A stretch of 64,000 nucleotides of DNA from Ichthyophis bannanicus (lineage: Eukaryota; Chordata; Amphibia; Gymnophiona; Ichthyophiidae): positions 75,298,662-75,362,661 of the forward strand of contig CM066043.1 of NCBI GenBank assembly GCA_033557465.1, given 5' to 3'. The notes under the pieces are model-generated. The model was not told where the DNA came from. It ran no database searches and saw nothing but the letters and a program-made list of their open reading frames with translations. Positions 55,794-64,000 of this stretch are shown here, in pieces (the first letter of the stretch is position 1; each line of letters starts with the position of its first letter). Position numbers and translations under genes: made by a program.

Positions 55794-55960
55794 GGGAACA
55801 GCGGCTGTGCTGGTGAAGCCGGTGCGGAGCCTTCCCGTCTCTCGAAGGGCTCAGTGCAGCTGCTGCATGGAGCCCTTCGAGAGGCGGGACAATGCTGCAT
55901 GGAGCCCTTCGAGAGACAGGAAGGCTCTGCACCGGCTTCACCAGCACAGCCGCGGTTCCC
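55794..55960. repeat. Long palindrome with 59-bp arms
   Basis: The arms 55794-55852 and 55902-55960 are reverse complements with few mismatches (for example GAAGCCGGTGCGGAGCCTTC against GAAGGCTCTGCACCGGCTTC). They enclose 49 bases that contain another GAGCCCTTCGAGAGG copy. The sequence could form a stable hairpin. Confidence 0.85.
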
Positions 55961-55984
55961 TAAGAGGCCGGTTTCTAGTCCCAC

Positions 55985-56160
55985 AGGTGCTCCTTCTGGT
56001 CTTGGGCAAGCCACTTAACCCTCCATAGCCCATGTTCCCTGTAAAATAGTTATCTCCAAGTTATAATGCCCTGTTCAATGTAATTTCAGTTTGTTCAATG
56101 TAAACCGCACTGATGCAGAATAGCGTGGTATATAAGAGAATGTAAATAAATAAATAAAAA
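55985..56160 (+). mobile_element. SINE fragment with TAAATAAA tail
   Basis: It shows GGTCTTGGGCAAGCCACTTA, ATGTAAACCGCACTGATGCA and a TAAATAAATAAATAAA tail. It lacks the tRNA head seen in the related copy at 2655-2940. Confidence 0.55.
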
Positions 56161-56368
56161 ATAAATAAGAAGGGAGGTATGAGTTTGCCGCTGCCAAGAA
56201 GCAGACTCGGCAGCGGCAGCAACTTGTGCGTTTTTGTTTTGTTTTGTTTTTTTTAACTTGAAGGCGAAGTGAGGCGGCTGTTTGGGGGGCATTTGCCGCC
56301 CTCAAAACTTTGCCGCTTGAGGCAGCTGCCTCACTTCGCCTCATTATAGAGCCACCCCTGTTTGAAAG

Positions 56369-57240
56369 GACTTTCGGGTAAGGTTTGCCTCTTTGCATAT
56401 GATATCAAAATCTGCAATAGAGTAGATAACATGAGGAGGGATCTAGCTAAATTTGAAAAATGGTCAAAAATTTGTCAGCTGAGATGTGATGCTAAAATCC
56501 AAGGGAGCAGTACAGTATAGGGGGTGAAGTAGTTCTGTCCATGAAAGAAGAGAAGGGAGCTGGGCGTGACTGTTTCTGATAATCTTAAAGTGGCTAAACA
56601 GGTAGAAAAGGCAACAGCAAAAGCCAGAAGGATGCTTGGTGCATAGGGAGGGGAATGGCCAGCAAGAAGGGAGGGGGTGATAGTGCCTCAGTGTAAGTCT
56701 CTGGTGAGACCTCATTTGGAGTATTGTGTGCAATTCTGGAGACCATATCTTCAAAAGGATATAAATAAGATGGAGTTGATGCAGAGGGTGGCCACCAAAA
56801 TGGTCATTGGGTTTAGTCATAAGGCATATGGGGACAGACTTAAATATCTCAATATGTATACTTTGGAATAAAGGTGAGAGAGAGGAGCTGTGATAGAGAT
56901 GTTTAAATACCTCTGACTTAAATGCACAGGAGGAAAGCCTCTTTCAACTGAAAGAAAGCTCTGCAACGAGGAGGCATAGAATAAAGGTGAAAGGGGATAG
57001 GAGTAATATGCGGATATATTTCTTTACAGAAAGAGTGGTAGATGCATGGAATAGTCTCCCAGTGGAGGTAATAGAAAAGAGGACTATATTTGATTTCAAG
57101 AAAACATAGGACAAACATAGAAGATCTCTAAAGGAAAAAAAGGGACTATAGTAGTTGATATGGAAGGGCAGACTAGATAGAAATATGAAGGCAAAAAAAG
57201 ACCATATGGCCTACCATTCCTCAAGTACAAACTTAGATTG
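56369..57240 (+). mobile_element. CR1 relic (CR1-C), RT end and 3' part
   Basis: This continues 52580-53036 after the hAT-like element. It has FAYDIKI-type (the catalytic box degraded), then [45 protein letters not shown] and the TLE end. The 3' UTR runs to about 57240 (CAGACTAGATAGA..ACCATATGGCCTACC). Confidence 0.75.
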
Positions 57241-57329
57241 TGAACCCTTCAGGGACAGAGAAATACCTACAATACCTGAATGCAATGCTCCTTGAACTTC
57301 TATTGGAAAAGCATGAGCTAAGTACTACT

Positions 57330-57612
57330 AATATATAAATTATTTCTCAGTCTACCGCCTTTCTCCATCATATTTTAACCCCTCATTTCAGAGCTTCTTT
57401 TTTTATTGAAAGCAGCCCGACTCCAGTGAATGTATACAGTGGAGTAGTTTAAAATGTGTCTACTGTATCTCCTCTTTTACATGCTGAGACTTTTTAAGTC
57501 TATCCTCATATGTTTAATTATGAAGATCATTGACAATTTTAGTAGCTGTCCTCTGCAGTGACTCCATCTGGTGTATATCCTCTTGAAAATGTGGTCTCCA
57601 GAATTGCACACA
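57330..57612 (-). mobile_element. CR1 relic on minus, left part
   Basis: On minus it encodes CVQFWRPHFQEDIHQMESLQ, RTATKIVNDLHN and YEDRLKK. The coding match stops at GTGTGCAATTC, where the RTE begins on the other side; CR1 sequence continues at 60251. Confidence 0.65.
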
Positions 57613-60250
57613 TGGTCTACTATGCTGGAAAGGAAAGACAAGAAATGGTGTTGCATTTATAATAAAGAAGAAACTTGCAAGAACTGTAATGAAATACAAT
57701 GCAGTCAGTGAACACTTAATCTCGATTAGTCTACGAGGAATGCCTATCAACACAACTATAGTTCAAGTATATGCCCCAACAACATCTGCAGAAGAGGATA
57801 AAATTGATGATTTCTATGAACAAGTTCAAGCTGAAATTAACAGAACATGCAAACAGGATATCCTGATAGTCATGGGTGACTGGAATGCAAAAGTTGGCAA
57901 CAAAGAAGGCGGCAAAGTGATTGGAAAATATGGACTTGGCAACAGAAATGAAGCTGGAGAAAGACAGATAGAATTCTGCAAGACCAATGATCTATTCATC
58001 TCAAACGCATTTTTCCAGCAACACAAGCGACAACTGTACACATGGACATCACCCAATGGATTCTACAAAAATCAAATTGACTATATCTGTGTAAGTCAAA
58101 GATGGAAAAACTCTATAACATCAACAAAGACAAAATCTGGAGCTGACTGTGGTACAGATCATCAACTACTAATATGCAAACTCAAGCAAAAGTTGAAAAA
58201 GGGCAAACCACTCATGAATGCAGCAAACTATGACCTTGAGAATATACCACTGGAATTTAAAGACTGCCTACAAAATCGATTTGCTGCTTTAGATACAAAT
58301 GACAGAGCTCCAGAAGAATTATGGAATGACATCAAGAAGGCTGTGTTGGAAGAAAGCGAGAAGTCTCTACAAAAGGTGAAAAAGCAAAAAACAGCCAAAA
58401 TGGTTGACAGAAGAAACTGAAAATTGCCCAGAAAGGCAGAGAAGCTAAAGCCAGAGGAGAAAGAAAGACAGACAATTGCAGAACTCAGATTTCCAACGTG
58501 CAGCAAGACAGGACAAGGAAAAGTACTACAATGATACATGCAAGGAAATAGAAGCAGAAACTATTAGAGGAAAAAATTCCAGCCTCGAATTGGAATGTTA
58601 CAAGATGCTCAAGGTTCTATGTTGAATGATGCTGAGAAGATCAAGAAAAGATGGAAAGAACATAGAGAGCTTTTACATGATAAAGATCAAGTGGACCAAC
58701 AGTCATTTCAACTTGTACCTTATGATCCGGAACCATTGGTGATGAAAGAAGTTGAAGCAGCATTGAAAGCCTTATCAAAGAACAAAGCACCAGACATTGA
58801 TGGCATTCCCATAGAAGTATTACAGCAATCTTATGCAGCTGTTACCATACTTACAAGGCTCTGCCAATAAATTTGGAGGACAACATCATGGCCAACTGAA
58901 TGGAAAAGATATGTGTTTATACCAATCCTAAAAAATTGTGATCCAACTGACTCTGGAAATTATCGCACAATCGCTCTGATCTCACATGCCAGCAAGATTC
59001 TACTGAAGATTATTCAACAGAAACTACAACCATACCTGCAACAAGAACTACCTGACGTGCAAACAGGGGTCAGGAAAGGGCGAGGAACGAGAGACATCGC
59101 GGATGTGAGATGGATTCTTGAAAAGACTAAAGAATACCAAAAGGATATCTATTTGTGCTTTATCGACTATAGCAAGGGTTTTGACTGTGTAAACCATGAG
59201 AAACTCTGGGTCACATTAAGAAGCATGGATATACCAGAACACTTGATCATTCTCTTGCACAATCTGTACATTGATCAAGAAGCAACAGTTTGAAAGGAAC
59301 AAGGAGAAACAGAATGGTTTAAAATAAGCAAAGGTGTAAGACAAGGCTGCATACTTTCCTCCTGCCTGTTTAATTTATATGCAGAACAAATCATCAGAGA
59401 AGCAGGATTGTATGAAGACAACAGAGGTGTGAAGATTGGTGGAAGACTCAACAACCTTCGCTATGCTGATGATACCACATTACTGGCTGAAAGTGAAGAT
59501 GATCTGAAACATTTGCTTCTCATGATCAAAGAACAGTCTTAAAATGGGCCTGTACCTTAATGTAAAGACGACAAAGATCATGACAACTGGCAAAATCAAA
59601 AAGTTCATCATTGAAGGAGAAGAAATTGAAATCATGGACAACTTTAACCTACTTGGATCAACTGTCAATAAAGAAGCAACAAGCAGTCAAGAAATCTGAC
59701 GACGCATTGCTCTTGGCAGAATGGCTATGAAAGACCTAGACAAGATTCTCAAGAGCAGAGATGTCTCTCGCCATACAAAGATTCGACTCATTCAGGCCAT
59801 GGTATTTTCAATAACATCAGATGGATGCGAACGTTGGACAGTGAAAAAGATACTGGAAGAAAATTGATGCCTTTGAATTATGGTGCTGGCGGTGAATACT
59901 GCATATACCATGGACTGCCCAAAGAACAAACCAGTCGGAACTAGAGAAGATCAAACAAGCTTTCTTTAGAAGCTCAGATGACAAGACTTTGACTATTATA
60001 CTTTGGACTCATCATGCAAAGAGGGAGATCATTAGAGAAAGACATCATGCTTGGCAAGATAGAAGGTCAATACAAAAAAGAGGAAGGCCAGCAATGAGAT
60101 GGATCGATACAATAACAGCAGCTACGGGTACCAGTCTGTCAAAATGAGCCGCCTGACTGAAGACCGAACACAATTTAGGACAACTATCCAGAGGGTCACC
60201 ATGAGTCGACACCAACTCAACGGCACTTAACAGCAGCAACAACAACAACT
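57613..60250 (+). mobile_element. RTE retrotransposon (BovB-like) inserted in a CR1 relic
   Basis: It begins in the endonuclease region (5'-truncated) and ends with GGGTCACCATGAGTCGACAC, then ACTTAACAGCAGCAACAACA, a short CAA/CAG repeat typical of RTE tails. The coding region is broken. The flanks belong to one CR1 copy in minus orientation, so the RTE inserted there. Confidence 0.82.
57618..60240 (+). pseudogene. RTE ORF2 (endonuclease and reverse transcriptase), broken
   Basis: Frame 57689-58420 (243 aa) has VQVYAPTTSAEEDKIDDFY, VMGDWNAKVGNKEGG, RQIEFCKTNDLFISNAFF, YTWTSPNGFYKNQIDYI and CGTDHQLLI, the endonuclease with its Asp/His residues. Frames 58595-58870 and 58913-59293 have EAALKALSKNKAPDIDGIP, NYRTIALISHASKILLKI, LPDVQTGVRKGRGTRDIAD and YLCFIDYSKGFDCVNHEKLW. 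Further RT blocks in the same region are GVRQGCILSSCLFNLY and LRYADDTTLLAESEDD (59460). Stops near 58420, 58867, 59293 and 59540 plus indels break it. The protein would make the cDNA at the target nick. Confidence 0.88.
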
Positions 60251-60420
60251 CCCACTGAGGTCTCACTAGATTTATACAGAGGCATTATAGCTTTATTTTT
60301 CCTATTGATCATTCCTTGCCTAGTGCATCCAAGCACTTGCCCTCATTTAATCTACCTGGTTGGTCACATTAAGATCATTAAGCATGATACTTCGCCCCCC
60401 AGATCCTGCTCTTGTTTCAT
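60251..60420 (-). mobile_element. CR1 relic on minus, right part
   Basis: On minus it reads toward CTAGTGAGACCTCAGTGGG, the RPHLEY coding region of the relic at 57330-57612. The piece then fades into A/T-rich sequence. Confidence 0.5.
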
Positions 60421-60479
60421 GCACAGAACTTCACCCCCTTATGCGAGGGGGGCCGATAAGTCTCTGGCCTTGTAATGTT

Positions 60480-60665
60480 ACAATACCTACAAAGTTTATA
60501 TTTACTGTTCAATGTAAATAGTTGATTTCTACTGTTCTATGTAAAATGTATACAAACTGTGTACAAGACTGTTAATCTGTTATATGTAAACCGCCCTTGA
60601 TCTCTGGAAGGGGCGGTATAAAAGAAATAGTTAAATAAATAAAATAAATAAATAAATAAATAAAT
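60480..60665 (+). repeat. Retroelement 3' tail with TAAA repeats
   Basis: ATGTAAACCGCCCTTGATCT, then GGAAGGGGCGGTATAAAAG and a TAAATAAAATAAATAAATAA tail. The same unit lies reversed at 18328-18428. Confidence 0.6.
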
Positions 60666-60759
60666 AGAAAGCCACAGGCACACTTCAGTTCCAGAGATCC
60701 TAATAATCTCTCTGCAGTTTTGTTTTATGTGGTACCACAATTTTAATGATAGCAGCAGT

Positions 60760-60835
60760 GGAATTTGATTGCTGGCTTTCCCATTCCTAGCCCACTATTC
60801 TAACCATTAGGCTATTCCTAGACATCCAGGTTCCA
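60760..60835 (-). mobile_element. tRNA-derived SINE head fragment
   Basis: On minus it reads AGGAATAGCCTAATGGTTAG, then AGCAATCAAATTCC. It is a degraded box A and box B pair. Confidence 0.4.
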
Positions 60836-60879
60836 CAATACAATTCTGAGACCATCCATGTAAACACCCCCACAGATGT

Positions 60880-62149
60880 CCACATCAGGCATATCCATGT
60901 TTGTTAAATCATGTGTGCAATTGAATATGCCTGCTTTTCTTTTTTTTACGTTGTCCCTTCTAAAATTCCCCTCCATGTTTCCAGTGAATGAGAAGTGCCA
61001 CCTTGTTGTGCCTTTCTGTATAGGAATGTTCTGTCATCAAAAATTTGCAGCCAGCTATGAGTTGAGTAACCATTTCCAGCTCTTTCTTACAGAATTTACA
61101 TTTGTCTTTTTTCTATATTTGCTGTGAACCATATCATCCATAATCTGTCCTGGGCTGCAACTATCAATCTTTCATCCTTGGGTTTCAATTCACCTTTCCT
61201 TAACCATTTATGAGTTTGGGTTTCATCTATGTATGATTCCTAGAGTAACATTTTGTATTTCCCACTGTATTTGTGCATTTGCACCTTTTTTACTTGTCTT
61301 CTGATCTTTAAAGAACTTTATTTCTCATATTTTTTTAATTCTATTGCTTCCTTTCCTATATGTACAGGTGGATTCTTACTCATTCCTTCTTCTCGTTGGA
61401 ATTCTCGTCCAAGTTTAACAATGGAAACGGATTCTGGACATTAAGTTTCGTGCTTCAGCACTTTGTGTTTGTGGGTCTGTTAATGCTGTTAAGTACGCTT
61501 GTTGGCTCTATAACTGTAATTTATTTCTATGAGACCAATTCCTTCTCCGGCTCTAAGAATGTACAGTCTCAGCATACACTGATTCTTATGAATGACCTCA
61601 TGAGCATGGGTGAGCTTTCCTGTCTGTATATCCAGTTTTTCAAGGTATTAAATAAGCCAGTCCACAATTCCAGAGAGTATAAGAACGCAGGGAGAGCAAG
61701 CTGATTGATATCTTGTGTCTTATTCTGTGATGATAAAGCACTTTTCAATATCAATTTTAATCTCCTGTAGTATTCCTTACTGATTTATTTTCTCTCAGTA
61801 ACTTATCTTGAATTGTTGATCCTTCCTCTAATCTTTATCTGTATATATCTTCCTGTTCAAGTTTCTTTATGTCACAGTTATCAGTCAGAGAAATGTTTTC
61901 AATTTAGCTCAATTTTCCTTTGAGGAAGGTTGCCTTAGCACATTTGTCCAGGTTAAAAATCATCTAATGCCAACAGAAAGGTTTTTCACTACACAGAGCT
62001 GATCCAGTAGGTCACTGGAACTGTACAGCTTTAAGTCATCTACAAACAGTAAATGTGATCTTACCTCTGAATCTTTACTGTCTTTAGGGTTAAGGGTAAC
62101 CTGTAGTCTAAAGAATTAATAAGGGTGCTCAAAGGATTAAGTGTTATAT
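60880..62149 (-). mobile_element. Non-LTR element of the restriction-like-endonuclease group (part 1)
   Basis: Minus-strand translation gives, in order, HLLFVDDLKLYS (RT catalytic box), INQLALPAFLYSLELW, a degraded TRKL/HEVIHKNQCMLRLYILRA block, THKWLRKGELKPKDERLIVA and AAQDRLW, CKFCKKELEMVTQLIAGC (a C-x2-C...C knuckle) and RHNKVALLIHW. This order is what I know from R2/R4-like elements whose RT is followed by a zinc knuckle and a restriction-like nuclease. The nuclease domain itself is missing, cut near 60880. Many stops: a relic. Confidence 0.6.
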
Positions 62150-62164
62150 AAAAACAAGAATGGC

Positions 62165-63889
62165 AGGTGTTATTAGATCCAGTACGACAGGCATGGTGTC
62201 TCTTTTGCAGCGGGCGTTGACTCTCGCCTGGATGTTCCCCCTACCTTCCCATTTGCGGCAATGCGGATTTTCTTCCCGGTCTAGAGGGGCCGATATTTGA
62301 GAGGTGGGCCCGTATGGGGATAGAGAATCTGGAGCAGGTGGTCTCATCGGACGGAGTGGTGGCAACCTATGCAACGTTGGGGCGACAGTACCCGTTGCAA
62401 TTGTGGGACGTCTTTCCCTACATGCAGCTTCGGAGCTATATTAGGGGCGTCCCCCGGGAAGCTCTAAGGGGAGAGGTCAGTTCAGTATTGGAAGAGGCGC
62501 TTCGCGGCTCGGATCAAGGGATACGTGTATCTTGGCTGCACCAAATGCTTTGGGAGGGTTCGGAACCGTTATCGGTAACGGAGTTGGCGATTGCCTGGAC
62601 TGCGGAGTTGAGGGAAGAGGTGACACCCGATGGTTTGCTGCGGGGTTTGGTGGCGCTCCACACACTGAGTGCTATGGTAGCACATAGGGATGCGCAATTT
62701 AAGATATTACGTCGCCTACACTTTGCACCCCATCGAGCGTGGAGGGCCGGCCTGGCCGACAACCCTGGCTGCCCTAGGTGCAGCGAGGCTCGGGCCACTT
62801 TGGGACACATGTTTTGGTCCTGTCCTCAAGCTCAGGTTTTTTGGAGAAAGGTGATGGATTACTTGGCTCGATGTGTGCAGCTGCCAGTGCCTTTGCAGGC
62901 TGGCAATGTGGTCCTGGATATCTGGGACGAGCAATGGTTGGATGCCTTGGGCCCTGTGGTGCTGAACTGGATCCGTTTGGTTTTGATGTTAGCCCGCATG
63001 ACGGTTTTACAGAAATGGTTGGATACAATTGGGCCTGGCTGCGGGCTTTGGAGAGTGAAGCTCCATGAGATGTTACTCATGGCCCGACTTCATGCAGCTG
63101 GACATCCGCGCCGCTGGCAGCGGTTTCTGGAGGGGTGGGGACCCCATCTCTCTCTCCTGTCTTCCCGAGTTCGCTGTCGGATACTGGGTGGCCTTTAAAG
63201 GTGCAAAGGGGCTTCCTCACTGGGGCCCCCCCCCTTGTGTACTGTCAATGCACCAGCAGATAGTGTGAGGAAGTTGCTCCAATACAGTCCGGAAACGGTG
63301 GGTTGGGTGGGGGGGGGGGGAGGGGGGGAGGGGGGATAGGTATGGTGTGGCAGGGCTATGGCTGTTGTGAATGTTTGGGGGAGTGGTTGCTTGTTGCCTT
63401 TCATGCGGCGGGCCTGGGAGAAGAGTTCACCCTAGGCCCGTCCGGATCGGTCGGAATGCTAATGTAAGGGATTGCTGGGGGGAGAAGGAACTGGGGGGGA
63501 TACCCCTAACTAGGGGAGGTTGCTCCATTGTGTATGGTTTTGAGTTTTTTAGATGCTGTAGGCAGCATGCAGTGGGGGACGGGTTGGTTGTCCACGCCAC
63601 TGCTCAGAACTGTGGAATCTCTGGCTGTTCCTGGTGACGGCCCCGATGAGGGTGGGTGGGGTGGGGGTGGGGGTGATGCCATTTACTATCCGTGTGGTTA
63701 CTAGTGCTTTAGTGCCTCTTGCTGACCTCACTTTCCCATCCTACTGGTCCTGCACTTGTTGATGATTGTTGATGATTTGTCTTATAGTATACGGTTTGTA
63801 TTACTTCTTGTATTACTTCCTGATTCTGTGTATTCGCCTGATTGTTTATTGACTGTGGTGTTGAAAACTGAATAAAACAGATTGAACGT
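62165..63889 (+). mobile_element. L1/Tx1-like element, 5'-truncated, 1.7 kb
   Basis: Flanked by a 15-bp duplication AAAAACAAGAATGGC (62150-62164 and 63890-63904). It contains only the ORF2 C-terminus and a 3' UTR with a G-rich stretch near 63300-63335, and ends in GAATAAAACAGATTGAACGT without a long A-tail. It splits the minus-strand RLE-type relic. Confidence 0.88.
62265..63198 (+). pseudogene. L1/Tx1-like ORF2 C-terminal part, 5'-truncated
   Basis: The open frame (294 codons from the Met at 62314, with in-frame sequence PIFERWAR before it) ends at 63198. It includes CPRCSEARATLGHMFWSCP, a C-x2-C-x8-H-x4-C zinc knuckle typical of the end of L1/Tx1 ORF2 proteins. It differs strongly from the ORF2 end at 44589-45527 (HMWWSCP region shared), so it comes from another subfamily. 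No RT domain is present, so it cannot act on its own. Confidence 0.8.
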
Positions 63890-63904
63890 AAAAACAAGAA
63901 TGGC

Positions 63905-64000
63905 TGCAGGAAGCCCTCCCTGAAATCTTCATTGAATATGGAAGATCAATTAATCTATCATCCCATTTCTTTGCTATCTTTTATGGCTAAAGTTATAGAA
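63905..64000 (-). mobile_element. Non-LTR element of the restriction-like-endonuclease group (part 2)
   Basis: On minus this leads into the part-1 relic across the L1/Tx1-like insertion. Pieces such as QGGLPAAILVFI, then TLNPLSTLINSLDYRLP just across the junction (62148-62060), fit the RT region before the catalytic box. The window ends inside it. Confidence 0.55.

Larger units (their letters stand above)
53037..56360. mobile_element. hAT-like non-autonomous DNA transposon, 3.3 kb
   Basis: The termini are CAGGGGTGGCTC and GAGCCACCCCTG, perfect inverted repeats of 12 bp, flanked by an exact 8-bp duplication TTTGAAAG (53029-53036 and 56361-56368). Eight-base duplications and CAGGGG ends are typical of hAT elements. 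Further inside, CTGCTGCCTGAGGC and GAGGCAGCTGCCTCA are also related. No transposase frame is present. The interior holds a minisatellite, a 59-bp-arm palindrome and a SINE, so it must be moved by an enzyme from elsewhere. Confidence 0.85.

Noticed and set aside
61360..61704. 114-codon plus-strand frame with hydrophobic stretches
   Set aside because: It is antisense to the RLE-type relic, whose INQLALPAFLYS block lies on minus.
62774..63028. Minus-strand frames at 62477-63080
   Set aside because: They overlap the L1/Tx1-like ORF2 end, which has a recognisable zinc knuckle.
1..64000. CRISPR arrays, bacterial operons, rRNA or functional tRNA genes
   Set aside because: No regularly spaced repeat array or ribosomal RNA sequence was seen. 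The tRNA-like heads found are SINE-derived and lack a full cloverleaf.

Overview
The window looks like a repeat-rich, intron-scale stretch of a vertebrate nuclear genome. I infer an amphibian, most likely a caecilian, because CR1, DIRS-like tyrosine-recombinase elements, RTE, Penelope-like, L1/Tx1-like, hAT and tRNA-SINE sequences occur together. The species call is inference, and another large-genome tetrapod is possible. Only one host coding exon is recognised: exon 1 of a leguminous-lectin cargo receptor (best match LMAN1L, ERGIC-53-like) at 31545-31704 on +. It has a signal peptide, a phase-1 GT splice donor and a CpG-rich upstream region. No further exon was found, so everything to the right is probably intron 1.

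Left part (0-26.4 kb). DIRS-like elements dominate. There are two fragments at 0.5-2.6 kb, separated by a piece of RTE; a 5.3 kb element with a gag-like gene but no recognisable reverse transcriptase (4.95-10.26 kb); a 3' fragment split by a CR1 (11.5-15.2 kb); and a nearly complete element on the minus strand (15.96-26.38 kb) with gag, RT/RNase H and tyrosine recombinase remnants, inverted terminal repeats and an internal complementary region. The last one is interrupted by a Penelope-like insertion with near-identical inverted arms and hammerhead-ribozyme-like motifs, and by an unclassified element with a basic ORF. The RTE and DIRS pieces at 1.6-2.6 kb and 10.9-15.2 kb fit together as if a 12-13 kb segment had been inverted between two opposed copies of a pyrimidine-rich repeat.

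Middle part (26.4-47.8 kb). A young CR1 copy (26.8-30.5 kb) keeps a 788-codon ORF2 stretch and part of an SGNH-esterase ORF1. The lectin exon follows, then an old CR1 copy. Next is a nest: an old CR1 of a second family on the minus strand (34.8-47.8 kb) is split by a younger CR1, by a full-length 6.3 kb L1-like element with a 14-bp target-site duplication and an intact ORF1, and by an RTE-tailed SINE fragment.

Right part (47.8-64 kb). This holds a 325-bp hAT-like MITE, an L2-like 3' end, a second basic-ORF segment, a 3.3 kb non-autonomous hAT-like element inserted into a CR1 relic with an exact 8-bp duplication, an RTE (BovB-like) inserted in another CR1 relic, and a degenerate non-LTR element of the restriction-like-endonuclease type split by a 5'-truncated L1/Tx1-like copy with a 15-bp duplication. 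Nearly all element genes are broken. The clearest intact frames are L1 ORF1 and the long CR1 ORF2 segment.
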